The notes below the pieces were generated by a model, which was given only the letters and a program-made list of their open reading frames with translations, was not told where the DNA came from and ran no database searches. Position numbers and translations under genes: made by a program. This document shows positions 1-5,114 of a DNA stretch of 5,114 nt, piece by piece (positions within the stretch are counted from its first letter, which is position 1; the number at the start of each line of letters is the position of its first letter). This DNA comes from an uncultured Lachnospiraceae bacterium (GTDB taxonomy: Bacteria > Bacillota > Clostridia > Lachnospirales > Lachnospiraceae). Location of the stretch: assembly GCA_902797565.1 (NCBI GenBank), contig CADBTO010000215.1, positions 1 through 5,114 on the forward strand, read 5' to 3'.

Positions 1-100
1 ACAGGCTCATTGCGGCAAAGCAGAGCCCTGCGGCAAGGATATAAAGGATGCCGAGGAATTTCCGGCGGCGTGTTTGGAAAGGATGGATGTTTGTGTTCAT
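1..100 (-). CDS. DMT/EamA-family transporter, N-terminal fragment (partial, runs off left edge)
   Basis: Reading the minus strand from an ATG at 100-98 gives 33 codons that stay open to the window edge. The peptide begins MNTNIHPFQT, continues with a basic stretch (RRRK, residues 11-14), then a hydrophobic segment containing LGILYILAAGLCFAAMSL (residues 16-33). A short basic N-terminus followed at once by a small-residue-rich first transmembrane helix, with an FAAMSL-like end, is typical of the drug/metabolite (EamA) transporter superfamily of inner-membrane permeases. That is recognition from about 33 residues only. An in-frame stop on the minus strand at 130-128 and the absence of another ATG in between fix this as the only ATG start. 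No strong Shine-Dalgarno is visible upstream, only an A-rich run. The gene is divergent from the arginase-fold gene, and the two starts seem to overlap. Substrate cannot be inferred. Confidence 0.62.
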   Translation of the reverse strand, partial: MNTNIHPFQTRRRKFLGILYILAAGLCFAAMSL

Positions 101-887
101 AACTTTTTTGGATTTTTCGTGTTTGTATCAAAACTTTTTTGAAGAAATAAAACAACAAATGCGCTGTCCGGCAAGCCACTTCGATTGCTCGGATATTCCG
201 GGAACGAACTGCTATGCGGACGAGCAGGCAAAGCAGCAGCTGCGGCAGCGTATCCGGGATCTTCCGGTGTCCGGACTGCATTTTCTGGATTCCGGGAATT
301 ATCATTACCTGTCCCTGCTCTGGCTGGAAAAGATCCGGGAGGATTTTGTGTTGCTGCTTTATGACAATCATCCAGATTACCAGGCTCCGGCATTCGGGAA
401 TCTGACATCCTGCGGAGGCTGGGTGCGGGAAGCGGTAGAAACAAATCCATATATCCGGAAAGTCTGGATGGTCGGAATCGACCCACAGCTCTATGACGAA
501 GAGGCACCGGATCCGCAGATTGTGGAGCGGAAACAGTTAGAAGCCGCCGGCACCTTGCCGGAACAGGAGCGGAAACAGATAAAAGCCCCCGGCATCCTGC
601 CAGAACTGGAATGGGATGCCGGAGGCCTGCCGATCTATGTTTCGATTGACAAGGATGTGCTTTCATCGGAATATGCCGCCTGCGACTGGTCCCAGGGGGA
701 CATGTCGCTGCCCCAGCTGCTTGCATCGGTCCAGGCAATCGCTGCGAAAAACAGGATTCTTGGCATAGATGTATGCGGCGAGAAGAAAAGCTGTCCCACA
801 GCATCAGAGCGGGCACTCAATGAGGCGGCGAACCGTGCGCTTCTGGAAACGGCTTTTGCCGCTTTTGCGGGCGGCCTTAGCGCTTGA
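87..887 (+). CDS. Arginase/ureohydrolase-fold family protein, substrate unknown
   Basis: The 266-residue protein (from the ATG at 87) has the arginase fold signature in order. A GNYHY motif carries H73 at the place of the GGDH histidine. DNHPD carries D93, H95 and D97 in place of DAHxD. SIDKD carries D188 and D190 in place of SxDxD, and GIDVCGE (E232) resembles the late D-x-x-E strand. All six binuclear-metal ligand positions are therefore present. The loops that define arginase, agmatinase or formiminoglutamase differ: SCGGW follows the second motif, and CDWSQGDMS replaces the usual DPAxAPG segment. I expect a metal-dependent amidino/ureohydrolase-type enzyme of unknown substrate, probably cytosolic. 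Start choice: the segment FITFLDFSCLYQ looks like the family's first beta strand, so ATG 87 (after GGAAAGGA, short spacing) or GTG 93 (better spacing) is favoured. ATG 48 lies deep inside the opposing transporter gene, and ATG 159 would remove the first strand. Residues 147-174 are a 14-residue tandem repeat. The stop overlaps the 3' end of typA. Confidence 0.82.
   Translation: MFVFITFLDFSCLYQNFFEEIKQQMRCPASHFDCSDIPGTNCYADEQAKQQLRQRIRDLPVSGLHFLDSGNYHYLSLLWLEKIREDFVLLLYDNHPDYQAPAFGNLTSCGGWVREAVETNPYIRKVWMVGIDPQLYDEEAPDPQIVERKQLEAAGTLPEQERKQIKAPGILPELEWDAGGLPIYVSIDKDVLSSEYAACDWSQGDMSLPQLLASVQAIAAKNRILGIDVCGEKKSCPTASERALNEAANRALLETAFAAFAGGLSA
101..141. repeat. 10-bp direct repeat AACTTTTTTG (101-110 and 132-141)
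   Basis: The two perfect copies begin 31 bp apart, close to three helical turns, in an AT-rich patch at the divergent gene starts. The offset is not a multiple of three, so the repeat does not reflect a repeated peptide. It could be a regulator site or simply an A/T-tract coincidence. Confidence 0.4.
525..608 (+). repeat. 42-bp tandem duplication (two units) inside the arginase-fold gene
   Basis: Unit 1 is 525-566 and unit 2 is 567-608. They match at 35 of 42 positions by direct comparison and are exactly in frame (14 codons). The encoded units are ERKQLEAAGTLPEQ and ERKQIKAPGILPEL. The next residues, EWDAGGLP, resemble the end of a degenerate third unit. The duplication sits in the variable region between the DNHPD and SIDKD motifs, so it probably lengthens a surface loop rather than altering the metal site. 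Confidence 0.85.
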
Positions 888-2709
888 ATCCCGCACGTTT
901 CCGCTGCAGCGGATCCAGAATGCGCTTGCGGATGCGCAGGCTTTCCGGTGTCACTTCCAGCAGCTCGTCGGTTTCGATGAAGTCCAGCGCCTGCTCCAGG
1001 CTCAGGATTTTCGGCGGGGTCAGTGTCAGCGCCTCATCAGCAGAAGAAGAGCGCGTGTTCGTCAGGTGTTTTTTCTTGCACACGTTCAGCTCGATATCTT
1101 CCGCACGGGAAGACTGGCCGATGACCATGCCGGAATACACGCGGGTTCCCGGCCCAATGAAGAGCGTTCCGCGCTCCTGCGCCGAAAACAGCCCATAGGT
1201 CACGGACTCGCCGGTTTCAAAGGCGATCAGGGATCCGGTCTTCCGGTAGGAGATGTCTCCCTTGTATGGCTCATAGCCTTCGAAGATCGTATTGATGATG
1301 CCATTCCCCTTCGTATCTGTCAGGAAATCTCCGCGATAACCGATCAGCCCGCGGGAAGGGATCTTGAACTCGATCCGGGTATAGCCGCCCGTGATCGGGG
1401 TCATATTGCAGAGTTCCCCTTTCCGCTGGGACAGTTTTTCGATTACGACGCCGGTGAACTCGTCCGGAACGTCTACATAGGCGCGTTCCATCGGTTCGAG
1501 CCGTTTTCCGTTCTCATCTTCTTTGTACAGGACTTCCGCCTTACTGACCGCAAATTCGTAGCCTTCACGCCGCATATTCTCGATCAGGACGGAAAGGTGC
1601 AGTTCGCCCCTCCCGGAAACCTTGAGGGATTCCGGACTTTCGGTATCTTCTACACGCAGGGATACGTCTGTATTAAGTTCCCGATACAGGCGGTCACGGA
1701 TATGGCGGCTCGTGACATATTTTCCTTCCTGGCCCGCAAAAGGGCTGTCGTTTACGACGAAGTTCATCGCAATCGTGGGTTCGGAGATCTTCTGGAACGG
1801 GATAGCAACAGGCTCCGAAGCCATCCCGCAGATCGTATCCCCGATATGCAGATCTGCAATCCCGGAAATTGCCACGACTTCGCCGATTTTGGCCTGATCC
1901 ACGTCCTTCTTGTCCAATCCGTCAAATTCGTATAATTTGCTGATACGGACTTTGGCGTGCTTGTCCGGATCGTGGTGGTTGACAACGATGGCTTCCTGGT
2001 TCAGCTTCAGGACGCCATTATCCACCTTGCCGATGCCGATCCGCCCGACATATTCATTATAATCAATCGTGGAGATCAGAACCTGTGTATTTGCGTCCGG
2101 GTCTCCTGTGGGAGCGGGGATGTAGTCGATAATGGTCTCAAACAGCGGTGCCATGCCGATGTGTTCATCCTCCAGCTCCTTCAGTGCGTAGCCTTCCTTG
2201 GCCGAGGCGAAGATGAAGGGGCAGTCCAGCTGCTCGTCAGAGGCATCCAGATCCAGCAAAAGTTCCAGGACTTCATCAATGACCTCGGTTGGCCGGGCTT
2301 CCGGGCGGTCGATTTTGTTGATGCAACAGATCACCGGCAGATCCAGATCCAGTGCTTTCATCAAAACGAATTTGGTCTGCGGCATCGCGCCTTCAAAGGC
2401 GTCTACGACAAGGATCACGCCATCCACCATCTTCAGCACGCGTTCCACTTCGCCGCCAAAATCGGCGTGTCCGGGCGTGTCGATGATGTTGATCTTTGTA
2501 TCATTGTAATAGACTGCTGTGTTTTTGGAGAGGATTGTAATACCCCGCTCCCGTTCTATATCATTGGAATCCATTACGCGTTCCGCGACTTCCTGGTTTT
2601 CACGGAAGACGCCGCTCTGCTTGAGCAGTTCGTCCACCAGCGTGGTCTTGCCGTGGTCTACATGGGCGATAATGGCAATGTTCCGGATATCATTCCTTGC
2701 TTGCTTCAT
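877..2709 (-). CDS. typA: Translational GTPase TypA/BipA
   Basis: The 610-residue protein is full length for TypA/BipA, an EF-G/LepA-related ribosome-associated GTPase involved in ribosome assembly and stress or cold adaptation. The G domain has every motif: AHVDHGKT (15-22, G1), RGIT (55-58, switch I/G2), DTPGHADF (77-84, G3), NKID (131-134, G4) and SAKEG (169-173, G5). It is followed by a beta-barrel domain II (about 205-300), an EF-G-like domain III with SGRGELHL (365-372), domain V, and the family-specific C-terminal domain. That last domain contains [11 protein letters not shown] (545-555) and a basic tail ending in KRAGFKR. The ATG at 2709 is supported by a GAGGAG Shine-Dalgarno (complement of 2720-2725) 10 nt upstream. 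It is transcribed away from the cobO-dap block, probably from the promoter at 2756-2783. Its stop lies inside the end of the convergent arginase-fold gene, and I see no hairpin terminator there. No key residue is missing. Confidence 0.98.
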   Translation of the reverse strand: MKQARNDIRNIAIIAHVDHGKTTLVDELLKQSGVFRENQEVAERVMDSNDIERERGITILSKNTAVYYNDTKINIIDTPGHADFGGEVERVLKMVDGVILVVDAFEGAMPQTKFVLMKALDLDLPVICCINKIDRPEARPTEVIDEVLELLLDLDASDEQLDCPFIFASAKEGYALKELEDEHIGMAPLFETIIDYIPAPTGDPDANTQVLISTIDYNEYVGRIGIGKVDNGVLKLNQEAIVVNHHDPDKHAKVRISKLYEFDGLDKKDVDQAKIGEVVAISGIADLHIGDTICGMASEPVAIPFQKISEPTIAMNFVVNDSPFAGQEGKYVTSRHIRDRLYRELNTDVSLRVEDTESPESLKVSGRGELHLSVLIENMRREGYEFAVSKAEVLYKEDENGKRLEPMERAYVDVPDEFTGVVIEKLSQRKGELCNMTPITGGYTRIEFKIPSRGLIGYRGDFLTDTKGNGIINTIFEGYEPYKGDISYRKTGSLIAFETGESVTYGLFSAQERGTLFIGPGTRVYSGMVIGQSSRAEDIELNVCKKKHLTNTRSSSADEALTLTPPKILSLEQALDFIETDELLEVTPESLRIRKRILDPLQRKRAGFKR

Positions 2710-2755
2710 GGTTGCCTGACTCCTCGATCAATCTGTTTTCTATACTCACCAGAGC

Positions 2756-2783
2756 ATTCTACCACGTTTGCGGCGGCAGGCAA
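2756..2783 (-). promoter_or_regulatory. Predicted sigma-A promoter for typA
   Basis: On the minus strand, TTGCCT (complement of 2778-2783) acts as the -35, a 16-nt spacer follows, and TAGAAT (complement of 2756-2761) is the -10, matching TATAAT at five of six positions. Initiation would be near 2749, leaving a leader of about 40 nt before the typA ATG. This is a match by eye. Confidence 0.6.
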
Positions 2784-2826
2784 AGGCATAATTTCCACGA
2801 AGTTTTTAGAAAAAAAGCGCTGGGGG
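2784..2826. promoter_or_regulatory. AT-tract spacer between divergent promoters
   Basis: The 43 bp between the two predicted -35 elements include a T-tract followed by an A-tract (TTTTT-AG-AAAAAAA, 2803-2816). This could serve as an UP element for either promoter or as a site for a shared regulator. No longer palindrome is visible. Confidence 0.3.
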
Positions 2827-2856
2827 TTTGCACATTTGGTAAATCTAGGATATAAT
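2827..2856 (+). promoter_or_regulatory. Predicted sigma-A promoter for the cobO-dapA-dapB block
   Basis: A perfect TATAAT -10 lies at 2851-2856. The -35 is either TTTGCA (2827-2832, 18-nt spacer) or TTGCAC (2828-2833, 17-nt spacer). Initiation near 2863 would give a leader of roughly 46 nt. The leader is too short for a full cobalamin or lysine riboswitch. Confidence 0.72.
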
Positions 2857-2863
2857 GGTTGGC

Positions 2864-2885
2864 GTCTGTGGCGTGGATCGCAGAT
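2864..2885 (+). promoter_or_regulatory. Small leader hairpin upstream of the adenosyltransferase homologue
   Basis: GTCTGTG (2864-2870) can pair with CGCAGAT (2879-2885), with two G-U wobbles and an 8-nt loop. It lies at the 5' end of the predicted mRNA and could act as a stabilising 5' hairpin. It is weak, has no U-tract, and may be chance. Confidence 0.25.
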
Positions 2886-2908
2886 AGCAAGGATGGAGGA
2901 TTAGAGAT

Positions 2909-3394
2909 ATGTCAGAATTAGAAGGAGGTGTCCAGGTATACTATGGCTATGGGTATGGAAAAACCTCAGCAGCGATCGGAAATGCGATACGGGAGGCCAG
3001 CCTGGGCAGGACGGCATATATTATCCAGTTTTTGAAGGGGCAGATGGACCTGGATTATCTGGAACCATTGGAGCCGCAGGTCAAAAGCTTCCGCTTTGCC
3101 CACTCCGTGAAATGCTTTTCGGAGCTTTCGGAAGAGGAGAAAGAGGAAGAAGTAAAGAATATGAAGAATGGGCTGATGTATGCGAAGAAGGTGCTTGCCA
3201 CCGGAGAGTGCGATGTGCTGGTGCTCGACGAGGTGCTTGGCATCATCCACGCAGGGGTCGCGACGGAGGAAGAGGTGGTGGAAGTGCTGGATGCGCGTTC
3301 GCCGCGTTCTAAGGTCATCCTTACCGGACGGCATCTGTCCCAGGCGATCTTTGACCGTGCCGACCAGGTGCTGGAGGTTGTGGCGAGGAAGTAG
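2909..3394 (+). CDS. CobO/BtuR-type ATP:corrinoid adenosyltransferase homologue with altered P-loop
   Basis: The 161-residue protein resembles the CobA/CobO/BtuR family, which transfers adenosyl from ATP to cob(I)alamin or cob(I)yrinic acid a,c-diamide. It has the N-terminal strand VQVYYG, a P-loop (13-20), a QFLKG motif (40-44), an acidic helix (about 72-87), a Walker-B-like VLVLDE (103-108) and a late ILTGR strand (136-140). It is shorter than enterobacterial BtuR (196 residues, from memory), lacking the N-terminal arm and the C-terminal tail with the KHP-type motif, as do other short clostridial members I recall. The oddity is the P-loop. The family form GNGKGKT is here GYGYGKT: the terminal GKT is kept, but the Asn and first Lys are both Tyr. 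Adenosyltransferase activity is therefore likely but not certain. The start is supported by GGAGGA (2895-2900) 8 nt upstream. It is the first gene of a probable operon with dapA (42-nt gap). Confidence 0.88.
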   Translation: MSELEGGVQVYYGYGYGKTSAAIGNAIREASLGRTAYIIQFLKGQMDLDYLEPLEPQVKSFRFAHSVKCFSELSEEEKEEEVKNMKNGLMYAKKVLATGECDVLVLDEVLGIIHAGVATEEEVVEVLDARSPRSKVILTGRHLSQAIFDRADQVLEVVARK

Positions 3395-3421
3395 TTTTTT
3401 GGAATAGATTGATAAGTGGAT

Positions 3422-3428
3422 AAAGGAG
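3422..3428 (+). promoter_or_regulatory. Ribosome binding site that fixes the dapA start
   Basis: AAAGGAG lies 8 nt upstream of the ATG at 3437. The in-frame ATG at 3416 lies upstream of this site, so it would leave the Shine-Dalgarno inside the gene and add seven residues not typical of DapA. Confidence 0.85.
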
Positions 3429-3436
3429 TTCAAAAT

Positions 3437-4321
3437 ATGAGCATTTTTAGAGGCGCGGGCGTCGCGATTGTAACGCCCATGAATGCAGACGAGAGTGTCA
3501 ACTATACGAAGCTCGAAGAGATCATCAATGAGCAGATCGACGGCGGTACGGATGCCATCGTGATCTGCGGCACGACCGGGGAGAGCGCAACGCTTTCGAT
3601 GGAAGAGCACCGTGATGTCATCAAGGCAGCGGTGGAGATGGTGAAGGGGCGGATTCCGGTTGTGGCAGGGACAGGATCGAATGCCACGGCCACGGCGATC
3701 CAGCTGTCCAGGGAAGCGGAGGAGAATGGCGCCGATGCCCTGCTTGTCGTAACACCCTATTACAATAAGGCAACCCAGAAGGGCCTTATCAAGCATTACA
3801 GCGCGATTGCGGATTCCGTGAAGCTGCCGGTTATCCTGTACAACGTGCCCAGCCGGACCGGGTGCAACATCCAGCCGGAGACGGTGGCGCAGCTTGTGAA
3901 GGAGAAAGAGAATATCGTGGGCCTCAAAGAGGCAACGGGCAGTATGTCGCAGGCGAGCAAGACGATGGAACTGTGTGACGGGAACCTGGAGCTCTATTCC
4001 GGAGAGGATGGGCTGGTCGTGCCGCTGCTTTCGATTGGCGGGATCGGTGTGATTTCCGTGGTGTCCAATGTTGCACCGAAGCTGATGCATGACCTCGTCA
4101 CGGAATTCCTAAGCGGGAATGTCGCAAAAGCGAATGAATTGCAGCGGAAGGCACTCCCGCTTGTGGACGCGCTGTTCTGCGAGGTGAACCCGATTCCGGT
4201 CAAGACGGCGATGAACCTGATGGGCAAGGAGGTTGGCCCGCTGCGGCTGCCGCTCTGCGAGATGGAAGAGAAGAATCTGAATGTACTAAAGCAGGCACTT
4301 GCGGGAGCAGGGCTGCTGTAA
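3437..4321 (+). CDS. dapA: 4-hydroxy-tetrahydrodipicolinate synthase (DHDPS)
   Basis: DapA condenses pyruvate with L-aspartate 4-semialdehyde to give 4-hydroxy-tetrahydrodipicolinate, the committed step of DAP/lysine synthesis, in the cytosol. The 294-residue length matches the family (E. coli 292). The TIM-barrel motifs are intact: GTTGES (45-50, catalytic Thr47), PYYNK (107-111, Tyr109), the YNVPSRTG motif (135-142, Tyr135 and Arg140) and GLKEATG (162-168), whose Lys164 is the Schiff-base lysine. IGGIGVISV (200-208) and NPIPVK (251-256) are also typical. Against the E. coli enzyme, lysine-site residues His53 and Glu84 correspond here to Met55 and Thr86, while Asn80 and His56 are kept as Asn82 and His58. 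This suggests weak or no lysine feedback, as is common in Gram-positive DapA. The start is ATG 3437, set by AAAGGAG. It lies between the adenosyltransferase homologue and dapB with no terminator in either gap. Confidence 0.98.
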   Translation: MSIFRGAGVAIVTPMNADESVNYTKLEEIINEQIDGGTDAIVICGTTGESATLSMEEHRDVIKAAVEMVKGRIPVVAGTGSNATATAIQLSREAEENGADALLVVTPYYNKATQKGLIKHYSAIADSVKLPVILYNVPSRTGCNIQPETVAQLVKEKENIVGLKEATGSMSQASKTMELCDGNLELYSGEDGLVVPLLSIGGIGVISVVSNVAPKLMHDLVTEFLSGNVAKANELQRKALPLVDALFCEVNPIPVKTAMNLMGKEVGPLRLPLCEMEEKNLNVLKQALAGAGLL

Positions 4322-4349
4322 ACGTATTTTGGAAGCAAGGGAGTAATAC

Positions 4350-5111
4350 ATGAAACGTGTGATATTGAATGGTGCGGGCGGGCATATGGGGCGCGCCGTG
4401 GCCCGGATCCTTGCAGAGGAGCCGGAGTGTACGCTGGTCGGGGGCGTGGATCCGTTCGTGGCGGGGGACGGCAGTTTCCCGATCTGGAAAGGGTTTGATG
4501 AGATTCCTGCGGACGTGCAGGCAGATGTGGTCATTGATTTTTCGACCGCCAGTGCGGTGGATGCACTACTGTCCTATGTAGAAGAGACAAAGACACCCGT
4601 CGTGCTCTGTACAACAGGGCTGTCTGAGGAACAGCTGCAGCGGGTGGACGAGGTGTCCGGAAAAGTGGCAGTGCTGCGTTCCGCCAATATGTCCCTGGGG
4701 ATCAATACACTGCTGGATCTTCTGAAGAAGGCAACGGAGGTGTTTGGGGCGGCAGGCTTCGATATCGAAATCGTGGAGGCGCACCATAACCAGAAGCTGG
4801 ATGCACCGAGCGGGACGGCACTCGCGCTGGCAGACAGCATCAACGAAGCAGCAGGCGGCAAGTATGAATATGTCTATGACCGCAGCCAGCGCCGGGAGAA
4901 GCGCCATGCGGATGAGATCGGGCTGTCCGCAGTCCGCGGCGGCAGCATCGTGGGCGAGCACGAAGTCATCTTTGCGGGCCTGGACGAGGTCATTACCTTC
5001 AAACATCAGGCGTTCTCAAAGTCCGTCTTTGCGAAAGGCGCCGTTGCCGCAGCGAAGTTCCTTGCCGGGAAAGGCGCAGGGATGTATGATATGCGTGACG
5101 TGGTGGCGTAA
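4350..5111 (+). CDS. dapB: 4-hydroxy-tetrahydrodipicolinate reductase
   Basis: DapB reduces the DapA product to tetrahydrodipicolinate using NAD(P)H, the next cytosolic step towards meso-DAP and lysine. The complete 253-residue protein has the Rossmann motif GAGGHMG (8-14), DFST (63-66), CTTG (87-90) and the substrate-binding signature EAHHNQKLDAPSGTA (143-157). In that signature His145, His146 and Lys149 match the catalytic region of the E. coli enzyme. VGEHE (201-205) and the C-terminal GMYDMRDVV (244-252) are also typical. At the end of the second nucleotide-binding strand there is Asp34 followed by Pro, where E. coli has Glu38-Arg39. The acidic residue without a neighbouring Arg hints at NADH preference, which is only an inference. 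AAGGGAG (4337-4343) lies 6 nt before the ATG. The 28-nt gap from dapA supports co-transcription and probably co-translation control. The window ends 3 nt after the stop, so any further operon genes are unseen. Confidence 0.98.
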   Translation: MKRVILNGAGGHMGRAVARILAEEPECTLVGGVDPFVAGDGSFPIWKGFDEIPADVQADVVIDFSTASAVDALLSYVEETKTPVVLCTTGLSEEQLQRVDEVSGKVAVLRSANMSLGINTLLDLLKKATEVFGAAGFDIEIVEAHHNQKLDAPSGTALALADSINEAAGGKYEYVYDRSQRREKRHADEIGLSAVRGGSIVGEHEVIFAGLDEVITFKHQAFSKSVFAKGAVAAAKFLAGKGAGMYDMRDVVA

Positions 5112-5114
5112 GCA

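Noticed and set aside
48..86. ATG 48 as the start of the arginase-fold gene
   Set aside because: AAGGA at 35-39 gives acceptable spacing, but the added residues (MPRNFRRRVWKGW) do not resemble the family N-terminus and are the exact antisense of the transporter's N-terminal codons.
97..816. Long minus-strand open frame (239 codons) opposite the arginase-fold gene
   Set aside because: It is antisense to a recognisable conserved protein, and its translation is rich in Pro, Ser and Arg with no domain, as expected for a shadow frame of a GC-rich gene.
769..1935. Plus-strand open frame of 388 codons
   Set aside because: It lies almost wholly antisense to typA, whose product is full length with all GTPase motifs. 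There is no recognisable domain and no convincing ribosome binding site.
1957..2904. Plus-strand open frame of 315 codons ending just before the adenosyltransferase homologue
   Set aside because: It is antisense to the conserved G domain of typA and then runs through the promoter region. The translation mirrors typA codons and shows no family.
2857..2908. Possible cobalamin riboswitch ahead of the adenosyltransferase homologue
   Set aside because: The predicted leader is only about 46 nt, far too short for a B12 riboswitch, and I see no B12-box-like sequence.
3416..3436. Upstream in-frame ATG for dapA (seven extra residues)
   Set aside because: The strong Shine-Dalgarno AAAGGAG at 3422-3428 lies inside this extension, and DapA proteins normally begin near the MSIFRGAGVA position.
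3395..3436. Possible lysine riboswitch or terminator ahead of dapA
   Set aside because: The gap is 42 nt. The T-run after the stop (3395-3400) has no preceding GC-rich hairpin that I can find, and an L-box needs well over 100 nt.
2966..4090. Minus-strand open frame of 374 codons
   Set aside because: It is antisense to the end of the cobO homologue and most of dapA, both well supported. The His/Leu/Arg-rich translation is typical of a shadow frame.

Overview
This looks like an ordinary chromosomal segment of a moderately GC-rich Firmicute, most likely a Lachnospiraceae-type (Clostridium cluster XIVa) gut anaerobe. The placement rests on strong AGGAG-type ribosome binding sites, sigma-A promoters, a Lachnospiraceae-style arginase-fold protein, a short CobO-type adenosyltransferase, and the overall character of TypA, DapA and DapB. 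No database search was possible, so it is a judgement from recognised families.

Layout from left to right. (1) Positions 1-100, minus strand: the N-terminus of a probable EamA/DMT-family membrane transporter that runs off the left edge. (2) About 87-887, plus strand: an arginase/ureohydrolase-fold protein with all six metal-ligand positions but unusual substrate loops and an internal 42-bp tandem duplication. Its start is ambiguous and seems to overlap the start of the divergent transporter. (3) 877-2709, minus strand: complete typA/bipA, a ribosome-associated translational GTPase, overlapping the arginase gene tail to tail by 11 bp. (4) 2710-2908: a compact divergent regulatory region with one recognisable promoter in each direction. 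(5) 2909-5111, plus strand: a three-gene, apparently co-transcribed block. It contains a CobO/BtuR-type corrinoid adenosyltransferase homologue with an altered P-loop, then dapA and dapB, each with its own good Shine-Dalgarno and only 42- and 28-nt gaps. The window ends 3 nt after dapB.

How the genes work together: DapA and DapB catalyse consecutive steps of the diaminopimelate/lysine pathway, from aspartate semialdehyde plus pyruvate to HTPA and then tetrahydrodipicolinate. This supplies peptidoglycan and lysine. The adenosyltransferase homologue is the promoter-proximal gene of the same unit, but its metabolic link to DAP synthesis is not obvious. TypA is independently transcribed in the opposite direction.

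I found no mobile elements, RNA genes, CRISPR arrays or defence-type systems, and nothing I would call a new biological system. The most interesting details are the Tyr-Gly-repeat P-loop in the CobO homologue, the tandem duplication inside the arginase-fold gene, and the crowded, possibly overlapping divergent start region at the left end.
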